A DNA stretch of 64,000 nucleotides from Paracoccaceae bacterium (GCA_030697175.1 JAUYQR010000008.1:57291-121290), one strand, 5' to 3'; counted from the first letter of the stretch, positions 38,300 to 50,469 are shown. Program-made: numbers and translations. The notes: generated by a model from the letters alone, not told the origin.

Positions 38300-39637
38300 T
38301 CAGCCCATCAGGCGCGGGTCGAACGGGTATGTGGTCAGGTTTTCGTGGCCGGTTTCGGTGACAAGCACCTGATCTTCCAGCTTGATCGAGAAATCGCCGC
38401 CTTCGGGCGACACCAGCGCCTCGACGCAAAGGACCATGCCGGGCTGGAGTTCGACGTCGAAGGCGGCGTCGAGGCCTGCATCGGGGTAGGGCACGAACGG
38501 CCATTCGTCGCAAAGCCCGACGCCGTGCATCTTGCAGGAATATTTCTGCCGCCAGTATTGCGCGTCAAGCTGGTGGCCGCCGTGGATCAGGTCGCGGATG
38601 CGGACGCCTGGCTTCAGCATTGCCATGTTTTCGGCGATGTGGTCGTGGGCATGGTGCATGGCCGAGATCATCGCGTTGGTTGGGCGCTGGTCGCCAATCC
38701 ACCAGGTGCGCGAGATGTCGATGCAGATGCCATAGGCGCCGATCAGGTCGGTGTCGAAGGCGACGATCTCGTTCGGCTGCACGATCCGGGGGCCGCATTC
38801 CTGAAACCACGGGTTCGTGCGCGGGCCGGAAGCGAGGAGGCGGGTTTCGATCCATTCGCCGCCGCGGCGGATGTTGCCCTTGTGCAGTTCGGCCCAGATG
38901 TCGTCTTCGGAAGTCCGGCCCTTGGGCACGGTGTCGCGGGTAAAGGTTTCCATTTCGGAAATCGCGCGTTCGCAGGCGTGGTGGGCGCAACGCATGGCGA
39001 GGATGTCGTCGGGGCCCTTGACCGCGCGGGTGCGTTCGGTGATGATCTCGCCCTCCAGCACCTCGAACCCGGCGGCTTCGAGCGCGCGCAGGCCATGGAC
39101 CATGATCTTGTCGACGGCGAGGCGGCAGTTCGTGCCTGCGTGGGCGCGCATCACCTCGGTCACCTGCTGGGCGAAACCGTCGGCGTGCAGTTTGGTATGG
39201 TCGCCCGAGACGTTGTAGAAGAACGAGGCCCCGGAGCGGAGTTCGGCGACGCGGGGGTTGAAGGTGACGAGGAAGGGCGAGTTCTTGTATTCCCACATCA
39301 CCATGTGGCCGTCGGCGCACAGAAGGCAGGCGCGGAACGGGTTGTGGCTGTTCCAGAGCTGCATGTTGGTGGTGTCGGTGGCGTAGCGGATGTTCAGCGG
39401 ATCGAACATCAGCAGGCCGCCAATATCCTGTTTTTGCAGGGCTTCCGTCAGGCGGCGCCACCGGTAGTCGCGCATCGCGTCGAGGTTTGGCGGGGTCAGG
39501 CCAGCGGCGGCCCATTCGGCGAAGGCAAGCTGGGTCGGGCCGATTTCGACCCGGTTGTTGTCGTTCGGAGTGCCATCGGCGAGGGTCTGGCCGCGCGTGG
39601 GGTCGATCTTGCGGGTGTCGGCGTAGTGCTGGTTCAT
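38300..39637 (-). CDS. dddP: Dimethylsulfoniopropionate lyase DddP (M24 peptidase fold)
   Basis: DddP cleaves DMSP to dimethyl sulfide and acrylate. The 445-residue protein has the creatinase/M24 fold. Its six metal-ligand residues fall at D295, D297, D307, H371, E406 and E421, and a catalytic-candidate Asp at 377. These are the numbers I recall for the Ruegeria DddP structure. N-terminal RYATDTTNMQLWNSHNP and central ASGPRTNPWFQECGPRIVQ are also DddP-like. The ATG at 39637 follows GGAGGG; a longer upstream frame is not conserved-looking. It is monocistronic, with no DMSP transporter or acrylate genes beside it. Confidence 0.85.
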   Translation of the reverse strand: MNQHYADTRKIDPTRGQTLADGTPNDNNRVEIGPTQLAFAEWAAAGLTPPNLDAMRDYRWRRLTEALQKQDIGGLLMFDPLNIRYATDTTNMQLWNSHNPFRACLLCADGHMVMWEYKNSPFLVTFNPRVAELRSGASFFYNVSGDHTKLHADGFAQQVTEVMRAHAGTNCRLAVDKIMVHGLRALEAAGFEVLEGEIITERTRAVKGPDDILAMRCAHHACERAISEMETFTRDTVPKGRTSEDDIWAELHKGNIRRGGEWIETRLLASGPRTNPWFQECGPRIVQPNEIVAFDTDLIGAYGICIDISRTWWIGDQRPTNAMISAMHHAHDHIAENMAMLKPGVRIRDLIHGGHQLDAQYWRQKYSCKMHGVGLCDEWPFVPYPDAGLDAAFDVELQPGMVLCVEALVSPEGGDFSIKLEDQVLVTETGHENLTTYPFDPRLMG

Positions 39638-39776
39638 GGCGCCCTCCGTTCCTTGCAGCGTGGCGCTGCCGTTCCGCTGCCGCTTGATCGTCAGCGACTG
39701 ACACCTGTCGGTTTTGGTGCCATTGCGGCGTGTCTGCATCTGTGGGACGTTCCTGCCGTGACGTGGGGGTGCAGGT

Positions 39777-40865
39777 ATGGTGAGGCAAGGACGCGCCGGG
39801 GATGCTGATGCCGCAAGCCTGGCAAGCGACAGCGGCATGTCGGCGCTGATCGTGGGGCCGGCATTTTTCAACTACAACGAGGCGATCGGGAGCGCGCTTC
39901 AGAAAGCTGGCTACCGGGTTCGGATCGTGGGCAGCCCGGTCCACAATCCGTCCGGTCTTTGGAACCGCGTCTCCATTGATTTCGCAGGAAAATTCGGGAT
40001 TGTGGCGTTTCGGAAGGCATGGCGACGGCGGTTCAATCGGCTGATCTGCAGTACCGATCATGACATGCGCCCCGACCTGATGCTGGTCATCAAGGGCGAC
40101 TGGTTGGACCCACTTGTTTATGAAGCCTGCACGGCAGCAAGGAAAGTGATCTGGTTTCAGGATGCCGCATATCGCTGCGGTCCGGACCATCTGCGGCTGG
40201 CGCAACTGGCCGATGCCGTCTTTGTGTTTGAATCGACCGATATCGACTATTTCGCAAAAGCCGGAATCGACAGGGGCAAGCTCCGGTTCCTGCCGATGGG
40301 ATACGATGATACTGTCTACAAACCCCTTGATATGAAAAGAGAAATCGACGTCTCTTTCGTTGGCAAGATGTATCCCCAGCGCAAGGCTTTGCTTGCCGAT
40401 CTGGTGCGGGATCTGCCGGGCGTGCGGTTCGAGGTCTGGGGACGCTTTGTGCGGTATCAGGAACCGCGCACATGGTGGGAATGGGTGCGCGTTCGCAGCG
40501 ATGCACGGCTGCGCCGGATCTACCGCAACCGGGACATTCCGCCACAGCGGGTGAACCTGCTCTATAATCAGTCCAAGATCGTTCTGAACATGCATCACGA
40601 CCAGTCAAGGGACGGCTGCAACCCGCGCGTTTTTGAAATTGCAGGCTCGGGCGCGTTTCAGATCTGCGATGACAACGGCTTCGTCCGGACCCAGGTGAGC
40701 GACGCCATCGTCCAGTTCCAGAATTACGACGATCTGATTGAAAAGATTGAAGCATATCTTCGTGATGACGCTGGCCGGGAGCGGCTTTCGCAGGCGTCAC
40801 TGTCGGCGATGAAGGCCCACACCTTTGCCCATCGGATCGATCAGATGTTGAGCATGGTGGCGTGA
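39777..40865 (+). CDS. CgeB-like glycosyltransferase
   Basis: The 362-residue protein resembles the CgeB/DUF3880 plus Glyco_trans_1_2 family (GT-B fold). Key segments are SALIVGPAFFNYNEAIGSAL, VIWFQDAAYRCGPDHLRLA, DVSFVGKMYPQRKALLADL and NLLYNQSKIVLNMHHDQSRDGCNPRVFEIAGSG region motifs near the C-terminus, the last typical of nucleotide-sugar binding. An in-frame ATG at 39837 is an alternative start. Codons here use more A and T at third positions than the neighbours, which may indicate later acquisition. The acceptor is unknown; spore-coat, capsule or surface glycan decoration are family roles. Confidence 0.82.
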   Translation: MVRQGRAGDADAASLASDSGMSALIVGPAFFNYNEAIGSALQKAGYRVRIVGSPVHNPSGLWNRVSIDFAGKFGIVAFRKAWRRRFNRLICSTDHDMRPDLMLVIKGDWLDPLVYEACTAARKVIWFQDAAYRCGPDHLRLAQLADAVFVFESTDIDYFAKAGIDRGKLRFLPMGYDDTVYKPLDMKREIDVSFVGKMYPQRKALLADLVRDLPGVRFEVWGRFVRYQEPRTWWEWVRVRSDARLRRIYRNRDIPPQRVNLLYNQSKIVLNMHHDQSRDGCNPRVFEIAGSGAFQICDDNGFVRTQVSDAIVQFQNYDDLIEKIEAYLRDDAGRERLSQASLSAMKAHTFAHRIDQMLSMVA

Positions 40866-40878
40866 TCTGCGATGACAG

Positions 40879-41706
40879 ATGGCCCGGTTCATCGCCACCC
40901 TTGAAGTCGAGACGCACACCATGCAAAACGCGCCGATCCTGCAATCGCGCCTGCCATTCCTGCCGTGGATTGACCCGCGCACGAAGCGGCTGCCGGGGAT
41001 TTTGCCGGTGGAGGGCGACGAGTGGCTGCGGGTTGATGACGCGTTTGGCCCGCAGATGGCGCTGCGCGACCGGCTGATCGCGGAGCGGCTGGAGGCGGTT
41101 CATGCGGTGTCTGCGGATGGTATGGCAAGTGTATGGGAGTTGTATGGCACCGTGCTGGCAAAACTGGCGCTGACGCCGGGGTATCGGGTGGGCGAAACCT
41201 CGGTTCTGCGGCCCGACGGGGTGGAGGTGGCGCTTGATCCGGGTGCGCCACTGGTCACGCTGGGGCGGTTGGTGCAGGAGGATCTGTGCCTGATGGAAGC
41301 GCGGGGCGAGGAATACGTGCTGACCGGGGCGATCCTGTGTTTTCCGGCAAGCTGGACGCTGGCGCAGAAGATCGGGCGGCCGATGACGGGTATTCACGAG
41401 CCGGTCGCACCCTATACCGAGGACATCGCGCGCCGGGTGCATCGGCTGTTCGAGGCGATCCGGCCGGAGCAGCCGCTGTGGCGGATGAACTACCTGACCT
41501 ACGACGATTTCGTGCTGCACCAGCCGCGGCTGGAGGGCGAGCGGCGGCCACGGCCGGAGGGGCATGTGTTCGTGCGCTGCGAGCGGCAATGTCTGGTGCG
41601 GCTGCCGGTCACACGGGCTGTGGTTTTCAGCATCCACACCTATGTGGTGGAGGCGAACACGCTGACCGGGGCGGAGTTTGCGGCACTGCGCGAGGCGGTG
41701 CATTGA
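40879..41706 (+). CDS. DUF3445 haem-dependent oxidative N-demethylase-like protein
   Basis: The protein matches the DUF3445 family, whose characterised member is a haem enzyme that removes methyl groups from amines. Typical segments are LPFLPWIDPRTKRLPGILPV near the N-terminus, LGRLVQEDLCLM, LTGAILCFPASWTLAQKIGR in the centre, and LPVTRAVVFSIHTYVV near the end. An ATG at 40921 (14 codons in) may be the real start, because the conserved region begins just after it. The sarcosine oxidase genes in the same window are a metabolic parallel (methylated amine use), but they are 33 kb away. Confidence 0.85.
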   Translation: MARFIATLEVETHTMQNAPILQSRLPFLPWIDPRTKRLPGILPVEGDEWLRVDDAFGPQMALRDRLIAERLEAVHAVSADGMASVWELYGTVLAKLALTPGYRVGETSVLRPDGVEVALDPGAPLVTLGRLVQEDLCLMEARGEEYVLTGAILCFPASWTLAQKIGRPMTGIHEPVAPYTEDIARRVHRLFEAIRPEQPLWRMNYLTYDDFVLHQPRLEGERRPRPEGHVFVRCERQCLVRLPVTRAVVFSIHTYVVEANTLTGAEFAALREAVH

Positions 41707-41709
41707 CAG

Positions 41710-42609
41710 GTGCGGGGTGAGACGGTGGCAGGTGTGATACGGCGCGTGGTTCTGGGGGCGGGAGTGCTGGCGGCGGCGGGGGCCGCGGTCTACGTCTGGC
41801 GCGGGCGGGGTGCCCCGGCCACGGAGGCCGACATTGCTTATGGGACAGACCCACGGCAGCGGCTGGACATCTACCTGCCCGAGGGCGAGGGGCCGGTTCC
41901 ATGCGTGGTCGAGATTCACGGCGGCGCGTTCAAGATCGGTGACAAGGCAATGATGCCGGTTTCGCAAGCGCTGCTTGACGCAGGGATCGCGGTGGTGCGG
42001 ATCAACTACCGCTATTCCAGCGCCGCTGTCTGGCCGGCGCAGGGCGACGATTGTCTGGCGGCGGTGGTCTGGTTGCAGCGCAAGGGGCGGTCGCATGGGA
42101 TCGACCCGTCGCGGCTGGCGCTGTGGGGGCAATCGGCGGGGGCGTTTCTGGCGGTATCAACCGCGCTGACGCTGGTCGAGGCGGGGTTGCCGCCGCGCGG
42201 CGTGGTGAGTTTCTACGGGCCGATGGATTTTTCGACGATGGATGCCGACATGGCGACCTTGGGCCGGGTGCCGGCGATGGGGGCGACCGATCCGGCGGAC
42301 AGCGCGGAAAGCCTTCTCTTGGGCTATGTGGTGGGCGACAACCGCGCGGCGGCGCGGGCGGCGGGCCCGGTCGGGCGGCTGGAAGTGTTGCGCGAGCCGT
42401 TGCCGCCGATCTTCATCCGGCATGGCGATGCGGACCCGTTGATTGCGGACCTGCAGGCAAGCCGCTTGCGCAGCGCATGGCTTGCGGCAGACCCGGCGGC
42501 GGAGGTGGATTTCGCGCTGGTGCCAGGCGCAGGCCACGGCGGCGGCGGGTTTGACACCGATGTGGTGATGGCGCCGATGGTGGCGTTTCTGGTGCGGGTG
42601 TTGGGCTGA
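41710..42609 (+). CDS. Alpha/beta hydrolase (carboxylesterase/lipase-like)
   Basis: The 299-residue protein has an N-terminal hydrophobic anchor (VLGAGVLAAAGAAVYVW) and an alpha/beta hydrolase domain of the hormone-sensitive lipase/BD-FAE type. VVEIHGGAFKIGDKAM gives the HGG oxyanion hole. LALWGQSAGAFLAV gives the nucleophile Ser in GxSxG. FIRHGDADPLI gives the Asp. GAGHGGGGF gives the His. The start is GTG at 41710, three bases after the DUF3445 stop, and an in-frame GTG follows shortly. Substrate unknown. Confidence 0.86.
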   Translation: MRGETVAGVIRRVVLGAGVLAAAGAAVYVWRGRGAPATEADIAYGTDPRQRLDIYLPEGEGPVPCVVEIHGGAFKIGDKAMMPVSQALLDAGIAVVRINYRYSSAAVWPAQGDDCLAAVVWLQRKGRSHGIDPSRLALWGQSAGAFLAVSTALTLVEAGLPPRGVVSFYGPMDFSTMDADMATLGRVPAMGATDPADSAESLLLGYVVGDNRAAARAAGPVGRLEVLREPLPPIFIRHGDADPLIADLQASRLRSAWLAADPAAEVDFALVPGAGHGGGGFDTDVVMAPMVAFLVRVLG

Positions 42610-42613
42610 CCGT

Positions 42614-43306
42614 TCAGCTATCGTCGCGGATCTGGCGCAAATCCTCGCCGTTGAGATGGGCGAGGGTGGCGCGGACGGCACCGTAGGGCAGGGCAACGGC
42701 GGTCAGCGCCCACCCGAGCGCGGTGCCTGCGGCAGCGGTGAGGGTCTCGGCCAGCGCGGACGGCGGCGCATCGGGTTTCGGCGGTGGCGGTGCGGCGGCG
42801 GGCGCTTCGTCAAGGGCGGAGCGGATGGCGGCGAGGGTGGCTGCATCTTCCTGCGGTGGTTCGGGCAAGCTGACCGGCGCGGTCGGCAGGTCAGTGTCAG
42901 GCGGGGCAGGTTCAGAGGGCCGGACCGGAGCGGTGCGGGCGAAACGGTCGCGGCGGCGCTGGCTTTCCGGTGCGGCGGTGCGACCGGCCACGTCGATCAG
43001 CCGGGCGGTCGCGGCGATCCAGGCGGCGACGGTCTGGTGCGAGGGCACGAGGCGTTCCGCTCGCCCCAGGCGGGCGGCCGGGATGCGCCATGTGCCGGCG
43101 GCCACCCGCGACGACAGGCCCGCGGTGCCGGAAGCGGTTCGTGCGATCAGGGGGGCGATGCCTTCGCGGGTCAGGTGCAGGCTGGCCGTGGCAAAGGCGC
43201 GGACCTCGAATTTTGGTTTCTGCGAGCCTTCGGCCCAGATTTCGGGGCGGTCGGGTTTGACCTTGGTCTTGCGGGGTGGAAGCCGGTCATCGGGCATCTG
43301 GGTCAT
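42614..43306 (-). CDS. Hypothetical protein with C-terminal membrane-like helix
   Basis: A 230-residue protein of unknown function. The N-terminus is basic (RLPPRKTKVKPDRPEIWAEG) and is followed by a mixed region with RIPAARLGRAERLVPSHQTVAAWIAAT. A Pro/Ala-rich linker follows (about 120-185). A hydrophobic helix near the end (TLTAAAGTALGWALTAVALPYG) leads to HLNGEDLRQIRDDS. The long opposite-strand frame over this locus is Arg/Gly-rich and looks like a shadow. It converges on the hydrolase and lies downstream of glnA across the glnA terminator. Confidence 0.65.
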   Translation of the reverse strand: MTQMPDDRLPPRKTKVKPDRPEIWAEGSQKPKFEVRAFATASLHLTREGIAPLIARTASGTAGLSSRVAAGTWRIPAARLGRAERLVPSHQTVAAWIAATARLIDVAGRTAAPESQRRRDRFARTAPVRPSEPAPPDTDLPTAPVSLPEPPQEDAATLAAIRSALDEAPAAAPPPPKPDAPPSALAETLTAAAGTALGWALTAVALPYGAVRATLAHLNGEDLRQIRDDS

Positions 43307-43386
43307 CCTGCGGGCGGCGCTGCTGGGGCGAGGTTACGCCAAGCGCGGGTTTGCTGGCAACTGTTTGAAATCATGGCGGGGCACAG

Positions 43387-43413
43387 CAAAAAGGGCGCCC
43401 GGGGGCGCCCTTT
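43387..43413 (-). terminator. Intrinsic terminator of glnBA
   Basis: AAAGGGCGCC pairs with GGCGCCCTTT around a four-base apex and is followed on the minus strand by a six-T run. It lies 21 bp after the glnA stop. This is a textbook Rho-independent terminator. Confidence 0.92.
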
Positions 43414-43433
43414 CCTGTGCCGTGGCAAACGCC

Positions 43434-44846
43434 TCAGCAGGAGTAGTACATCTGGTATTCCACCGGATGCGGCGTGTGTTCGAAGGCGTAGACCTCTTCC
43501 CACTTCAGCGCCATGTAGCTTTCAAGCTGGTCCTTGGTGAACACGTCGCCGGCCAACAGGAAGTCGTGGTTCTTTTCCAGTTCCTCCAGCGCCTCGCGCA
43601 GCGAGCCGCAGACGGTCGGGATTTCGGCCAGTTCTTCCGGCGGCAGATCGTAGAGATCCTTGTCCGATGCCGGACCCGGGTCGATCTTGTTCTTGATGCC
43701 GTCAAGGCCGGCCATCATCAGCGCCGCGAAAGCGAGGTAGGGGTTCGCCGACGGATCGGGGAAACGGGCCTCGACGCGCTTGGCCTTCGGCGATTCCGTC
43801 CACGGAATCCGAACGCAGCCCGACCGGTTGCGGGCCGAATACGCGCGCAGGACCGGGGCCTCGAAGCCGGGGATCAGGCGCTTGTAGCTGTTGGTGCCGG
43901 GGTTGGTCAGGGCGTTCAGAGCCTTGGCATGCTTCAGGATGCCGCCGATGAAGTAGAGCGCCTCCTGGCTGAGGTCGGCGTATTTGTCGCCCGCGAACAA
44001 GGGTTTGCCGCCCTTCCAGATCGACATGTTGACGTGCATCCCCGAGCCGTTGTCGCCCTTCATCGGCTTTGGCATGAAGGTCACGGTCTTGCCGTAGGCG
44101 TGGGCCACGTTGTGGATCACGTACTTGTATTTCTGGATGTTGTCGGCCTGTTCGACCAGGCCGCCGAAGATCATGCCAAGCTCGTGCTGGCAGGTGGCGA
44201 CCTCGTGGTGGTGCTTGTCGACGCGGATGCCCATGCGCTTCATGGTCGACAGCATCTCGCCGCGCAGATCCTGCGCTTCGTCGATCGGGTTGACCGGGAA
44301 GTAGCCGCCCTTGTGGCCCGCGCGGTGGCCATAGTTGCCGCCTTCGGTCACGGTATCGGTGTTCCAGGCCGCAGCCTCGGCGTCGATTTCATAGGAAACC
44401 TTGCGCGGCGTGACCGAGTAGCGGACATCGTCGAAGATGAAGAATTCGGCTTCCGGCCCGAAATAGGCGGTGTCACCGACGCCCGACGCTTTCAGGTAGG
44501 CCTCGGCCTTGATCGCGGTCTGGCGCGGGCAGCGGCTGTAAGCCTCGTTGGTGTCGGGCTCGACCACGTTGCAATGCACGCACATCGTCTTTTCGGCGTA
44601 GAACGGGTCGATATAGACCGACGCTGCATCGGGGATCAGCTTCATGTCGGACTGGTCGATCGACTTCCAGCCAGCGATGGAGGAGCCGTCGAACATGAAG
44701 CCTTCTTCGAAGAAGTCTTCATCCACGAGATCGGCCACCAGCGTCACGTGCTGCAGCTTGCCCTTCGGGTCGGTGAAGCGGATGTCGACGTATTCGACTT
44801 CCTCGTCTTTCATCAGTTTCAGAGCCTTCGCAACTGCGCTCATCAT
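43434..44846 (-). CDS. glnA: Glutamine synthetase, type I
   Basis: The 470-residue enzyme makes glutamine from glutamate, ammonia and ATP. Metal and substrate segments are [51 protein letters not shown] and [20 protein letters not shown]. The Tyr of [10 protein letters not shown] is the adenylylation site, so GlnE control is expected. Two adjacent ATG codons occur; AAGGA is four bases before the first and seven before the second. It lies 62 bp after glnB and is closed by a strong terminator. Confidence 0.97.
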   Translation of the reverse strand: MMSAVAKALKLMKDEEVEYVDIRFTDPKGKLQHVTLVADLVDEDFFEEGFMFDGSSIAGWKSIDQSDMKLIPDAASVYIDPFYAEKTMCVHCNVVEPDTNEAYSRCPRQTAIKAEAYLKASGVGDTAYFGPEAEFFIFDDVRYSVTPRKVSYEIDAEAAAWNTDTVTEGGNYGHRAGHKGGYFPVNPIDEAQDLRGEMLSTMKRMGIRVDKHHHEVATCQHELGMIFGGLVEQADNIQKYKYVIHNVAHAYGKTVTFMPKPMKGDNGSGMHVNMSIWKGGKPLFAGDKYADLSQEALYFIGGILKHAKALNALTNPGTNSYKRLIPGFEAPVLRAYSARNRSGCVRIPWTESPKAKRVEARFPDPSANPYLAFAALMMAGLDGIKNKIDPGPASDKDLYDLPPEELAEIPTVCGSLREALEELEKNHDFLLAGDVFTKDQLESYMALKWEEVYAFEHTPHPVEYQMYYSC

Positions 44847-44908
44847 GCTGTCCTTCTGGTTGGAGTTTCGTGCCGGGTTGCCCCGGTGTGTTCAGTTTGG
44901 TGTCGGGG

Positions 44909-47148
<2,240 letters not shown>

Positions 47149-47181
47149 CCAATTGCGGGAGCGGGGGGTTCACCCGTCCCG

Positions 47182-47207
47182 GCCCGGCCACGGGCCGGGC
47201 GCTTTTT
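47182..47207 (+). terminator. Intrinsic terminator after nnrD
   Basis: GCCCGGCC and GGCCGGGC pair over 8 bp around a three-base loop, followed by GCTTTTT, 34 bp after the nnrD stop. It lies between nnrD and the convergent mtlK. Confidence 0.85.
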
Positions 47208-47277
47208 GCGCAGACCTTCGACCGGGGGGGGCGGATCGCTCATCGCCCCCCGTGGGAAATTTTCGCAAAGCGGAAGA

Positions 47278-48705
47278 TCAGGAGGCGATGTAGGTGGTCA
47301 GCGTGGAGGCCGTGCCGTTCGACCAGAGGCTGTTCAGTGCCTTGGTGAAGGCGGCGACGAAGCGGGGGTCGCGGTTGAGGTCGCCGTAGATCGGCTTCAT
47401 CTGCAGCCAGATCACCGGGGCATCCTTCGCGGCTTTTGACTGCGCTTGCAGGTAATCCCAGTTCGGGTCGTTCGGGGGGATGTGGGTGCCGCTGTCAGTG
47501 GTGCCGTAGCAGTAGCGGCACCAGAGCGCGGAGACGAGGGCGAGCCCGTCGATGCTGCCACCAGCGGCGAGAGCGTCGCGGAGCGACGGGATGATGAACT
47601 TTGGCTGGCGGTTGGAGCCGTCGAGGCAGAGGCGGCGCTCGGTATCGGCGACCTCGGGGTTGGAGAAGCGGGCGACGATCAGGCGGTAATAGTCGGCGAT
47701 GTTGGTGTCGGGGACGGGGGGCACGTAAGGAATGATCTCGTCGGTTTCGACCTTGTTGAGAAAGCCGGCGATCAGGGGGTCGGCCATCGCCTCGTGGACA
47801 TATTCGATGTCCATCAGGCCGCCGGGGTAGGCGATGGTGGCATGGCCGCCGTTCAGGATGCGGATCTTCATCGCCTCGAACGCATGGACATGCGGTGTGA
47901 AGGTGACGCCGACCTTTTCCAATGCGGGGCGGCCTGTGGGGAAGTGGTCTTCCAGCACCCATTGCCGGAACGGTTCGCAGGTGACGGGGACCGGGTCTGC
48001 CGCGAGGCCGAAGCTGGCGGCGAGGTCGCGTTCGCGGGGGCCGGTGGCGGGGGTGATGCGGTCGACCATGCCGTTCGGGAAGGCGACGTTGGCGGCGATC
48101 CAGTCTGCCAGGGCAGGGTCGCTGAGGCGGGCGAGCCCCACGACGGCGGACTGGGTGACGTGGCCGTTGCCGGGCAGGTTGTCGCAGGACATGACGGTGA
48201 AGGGCGGTATGCCAGCGGCGTGGCGGGCCTTGAGGGCGGCGATGATCGCGCCAAAGGCGGTGCGGTGCGGGTTTGCCGCATCGGCGGCAATGTCGGGGGC
48301 GTTCGGATCGAAGCGGCCGGTGGCGGGGTCGATGAAGTAGCCGCCTTCGGTGACGGTGAGCGACACGATGCGGATCCGCGGCTGCGTCATCGCGGCGATG
48401 AGGGCGGCGTTGTCGGGTTCCACGGGCAGGAAGTCGATCATCGAGCCGACGCGGCGGGCGGATTTGCCGGCCGGATCAAGTTCGATGATGGTGGAGAGGC
48501 AGTCCTGCGCCTTGAGCGCGTCGCGCATCCGGGCGTCGCCTTCGCGCACGCCGGCACCGAGGATGGCCCAGTCATGGCCCTCGCCAAGGGCAAAGAGGTC
48601 GTCGAGGTAGACGGCCATGTGCGCGCGGTGAAAGTTGCCAAGGCCGATGTGGACGATGCCGGGCGTCAGCGTGGAGCGGTCGTATGCGGGGAGCGTCGGT
48701 TCCAT
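47278..48705 (-). CDS. mtlK: Mannitol 2-dehydrogenase family protein
   Basis: The 475-residue polyol-specific long-chain dehydrogenase oxidises D-mannitol (or D-arabinitol) to the ketose with NAD. VHIGLGNFHRAHMAVYLDDL is the cofactor-binding start. KIRILNGGHATIAYPGGLMD carries the catalytic Lys, Asn and His pattern of the family. VMSCDNLPGNGHVTQSAVVG is also diagnostic. It follows smoS directly, as in the Rhodobacter sphaeroides polyol operon, but xylB and mtlZ, expected next, are absent. Confidence 0.93.
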   Translation of the reverse strand: MEPTLPAYDRSTLTPGIVHIGLGNFHRAHMAVYLDDLFALGEGHDWAILGAGVREGDARMRDALKAQDCLSTIIELDPAGKSARRVGSMIDFLPVEPDNAALIAAMTQPRIRIVSLTVTEGGYFIDPATGRFDPNAPDIAADAANPHRTAFGAIIAALKARHAAGIPPFTVMSCDNLPGNGHVTQSAVVGLARLSDPALADWIAANVAFPNGMVDRITPATGPRERDLAASFGLAADPVPVTCEPFRQWVLEDHFPTGRPALEKVGVTFTPHVHAFEAMKIRILNGGHATIAYPGGLMDIEYVHEAMADPLIAGFLNKVETDEIIPYVPPVPDTNIADYYRLIVARFSNPEVADTERRLCLDGSNRQPKFIIPSLRDALAAGGSIDGLALVSALWCRYCYGTTDSGTHIPPNDPNWDYLQAQSKAAKDAPVIWLQMKPIYGDLNRDPRFVAAFTKALNSLWSNGTASTLTTYIAS

Positions 48706-49473
48706 TCAGGCCATCCAGTTTCCGCCGTCCACGCCGAAGCATTGGGCGACGATATAATTCGCTTCTGGCGTGGCGAGGAAGATCGCCATGCCCGTGAGGT
48801 CGGCGGCGGTGCCCATCCGGCCAAAGGGGACTGCCTCGCCCACCTCGCGCTTTTTCTGACCGGGGGCCTTGTGTTCGTATTTCGCGAAGAAGGCGTCGAC
48901 ACCGTCCCAATGTTCGCCGTCGACCACGCCGGGGGCGATGGCGTTGACGTTGATGCCGTGGCGGATGAGGTCGAGGCCCGCCGATTGGGTGAGCGAGATC
49001 ACGGCGGATTTGGTGGCGCAGTAGACAGCGACGAGGCCTTCGCCGCGACGACCGGCCTGGCTGGCCATGTTGATGATGGTGCCGGACCCGCGTGGCACCA
49101 TGTGGCGCGCGGCGGCCTGCATGCAAAAGAGCGTGCCGGCCACGTTGACGGCGAAGAGCTTGTCATAGTCGGCGCGGGTGATTTCGACGATGGGGGCGGC
49201 GGAAAACAGCGCGGCGTTGTTGATCAGGATATCAAGATGGCCCATCCGGTCGATCGCCTGGGCAAAGCCGGCGTCGATGCCGGGCTGGCTGGTCACGTCC
49301 ATCTGGATGGCAACGGACTTGGGGCCAAGTTCGGCCACCGCCTTGTCCAGAGCGGCGGCGTTGATGTCGGCCACCGCGACGGTCGCGCCTTCGGCGATGT
49401 AGGCGCGGGCGAATTCCAGGCCGATGCCGCGTGCGGCACCGGTGATCAGGGCGGTTTTTCCTTGCAGTCTCAT
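48706..49473 (-). CDS. smoS: Sorbitol (L-iditol 2-) dehydrogenase, SDR family
   Basis: The 255-residue short-chain dehydrogenase oxidises D-sorbitol to D-fructose. It has [15 protein letters not shown] (cofactor), NNAALF, the Ser of [13 protein letters not shown] and the catalytic [11 protein letters not shown]. Length and residues match Rhodobacter SmoS. The ATG overlaps the smoK stop by four bases (ATGA), so it is coupled to the transporter genes. Confidence 0.93.
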   Translation of the reverse strand: MRLQGKTALITGAARGIGLEFARAYIAEGATVAVADINAAALDKAVAELGPKSVAIQMDVTSQPGIDAGFAQAIDRMGHLDILINNAALFSAAPIVEITRADYDKLFAVNVAGTLFCMQAAARHMVPRGSGTIINMASQAGRRGEGLVAVYCATKSAVISLTQSAGLDLIRHGINVNAIAPGVVDGEHWDGVDAFFAKYEHKAPGQKKREVGEAVPFGRMGTAADLTGMAIFLATPEANYIVAQCFGVDGGNWMA

Positions 49474-50462
49474 GCCATTGCCATTCCGTTTGCGTCGAAG
49501 CGGTGGATCTTGCCGGCGGGCGCCAGCTTGATCCGGTCGCCGTGGTGGACGTTCAATTCGCCCGCGCCGCGGACGTTGATGATGCCAAGTCCCGGCACGT
49601 CGACCTTGATGAAGCTGTCGGAGCCGAGGTGTTCCGAAAGGCCGACCACGCCTTCCCACGGGCCGTCGCCGACGGTGATGTGTTCGGGGCGGATGCCGAT
49701 GGTGTGGGCGTTGTGCTTGGCGGCTTCGGGCCCTTCGATCAGGTTCATCCTGGGGCTGCCGATGAAACCCGCGACGAAGATGTTCTTCGGGGTGTGGTAG
49801 AGGGTCAGCGGGCTGCCGACCTGTTCGATGCGGCCCGCATTCAGGACCACGATCTTGTCGGCCATCGTCATGGCTTCGACCTGATCGTGGGTGACGTAGA
49901 TCATCGTGGTTTTCAGTGACTGGTGCAGTTCGCTGATTTCCTGCCGCATCCCGACGCGCAGGGCCGCGTCGAGGTTGGACAGGGGTTCGTCGAACAGGAA
50001 CGCGGCAGGTTCGCGCACGATGGCACGACCGATGGCGACGCGCTGGCGCTGGCCACCGGACAGTTGGCCGGGCTTGCGTTCAAGATAGTTCGTCAGGTTC
50101 AGGACCGAGGCCGCGCGCTGGATCCGCTTTTCCGCCTCGGCCGGGTCCATTCCGGCCATCTTCAGGGGAAAGCCGATGTTCTTCTTGACCGTCATGTGCG
50201 GGTAAAGCGCGTAGCTTTGGAACACCATCGCCAGGCCGCGCTTGGCGGGGGGCAGGGCGGTTGCGTCCTTGCCGTCGATCTCGATCGTGCCGGAGGTGGT
50301 GTCCTCCAGCCCCGCGATCAGGCGCAGAAGCGTGGATTTGCCGCAGCCCGAGGGGCCGACGAACACGACGAACTCGCCGTCGTCGATGGCCAGGTCGATC
50401 GACGGGATGACGTCAACCTCGCCAAAGCTCTTGCGGACCGATTTGAGTGTGATTTGTCCCAT
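49470..50462 (-). CDS. smoK: Polyol ABC transporter ATP-binding protein
   Basis: The 330-residue UgpC/MalK-type ATPase has Walker [18 protein letters not shown]-loop [11 protein letters not shown], signature [15 protein letters not shown], Walker [14 protein letters not shown] and the H-loop [16 protein letters not shown]-terminal TOBE regulatory domain follows. It energises uptake of sorbitol and mannitol through SmoFG. It overlaps smoS and follows smoG by 7 bp. Confidence 0.93.
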   Translation of the reverse strand: MGQITLKSVRKSFGEVDVIPSIDLAIDDGEFVVFVGPSGCGKSTLLRLIAGLEDTTSGTIEIDGKDATALPPAKRGLAMVFQSYALYPHMTVKKNIGFPLKMAGMDPAEAEKRIQRAASVLNLTNYLERKPGQLSGGQRQRVAIGRAIVREPAAFLFDEPLSNLDAALRVGMRQEISELHQSLKTTMIYVTHDQVEAMTMADKIVVLNAGRIEQVGSPLTLYHTPKNIFVAGFIGSPRMNLIEGPEAAKHNAHTIGIRPEHITVGDGPWEGVVGLSEHLGSDSFIKVDVPGLGIINVRGAGELNVHHGDRIKLAPAGKIHRFDANGMAMA

Positions 50463-50469
50463 GTCTCTC

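Noticed and set aside
38565..40598. 677-residue minus-strand frame spanning dddP and the glycosyltransferase region
   Set aside because: Pro/Arg/His-rich shadow that conflicts with DddP and with the GT frame.
47446..49800. 784-residue open frame antisense to mtlK and smoS
   Set aside because: It covers two well-supported dehydrogenase genes and is low-complexity Gly/Asp/Val.
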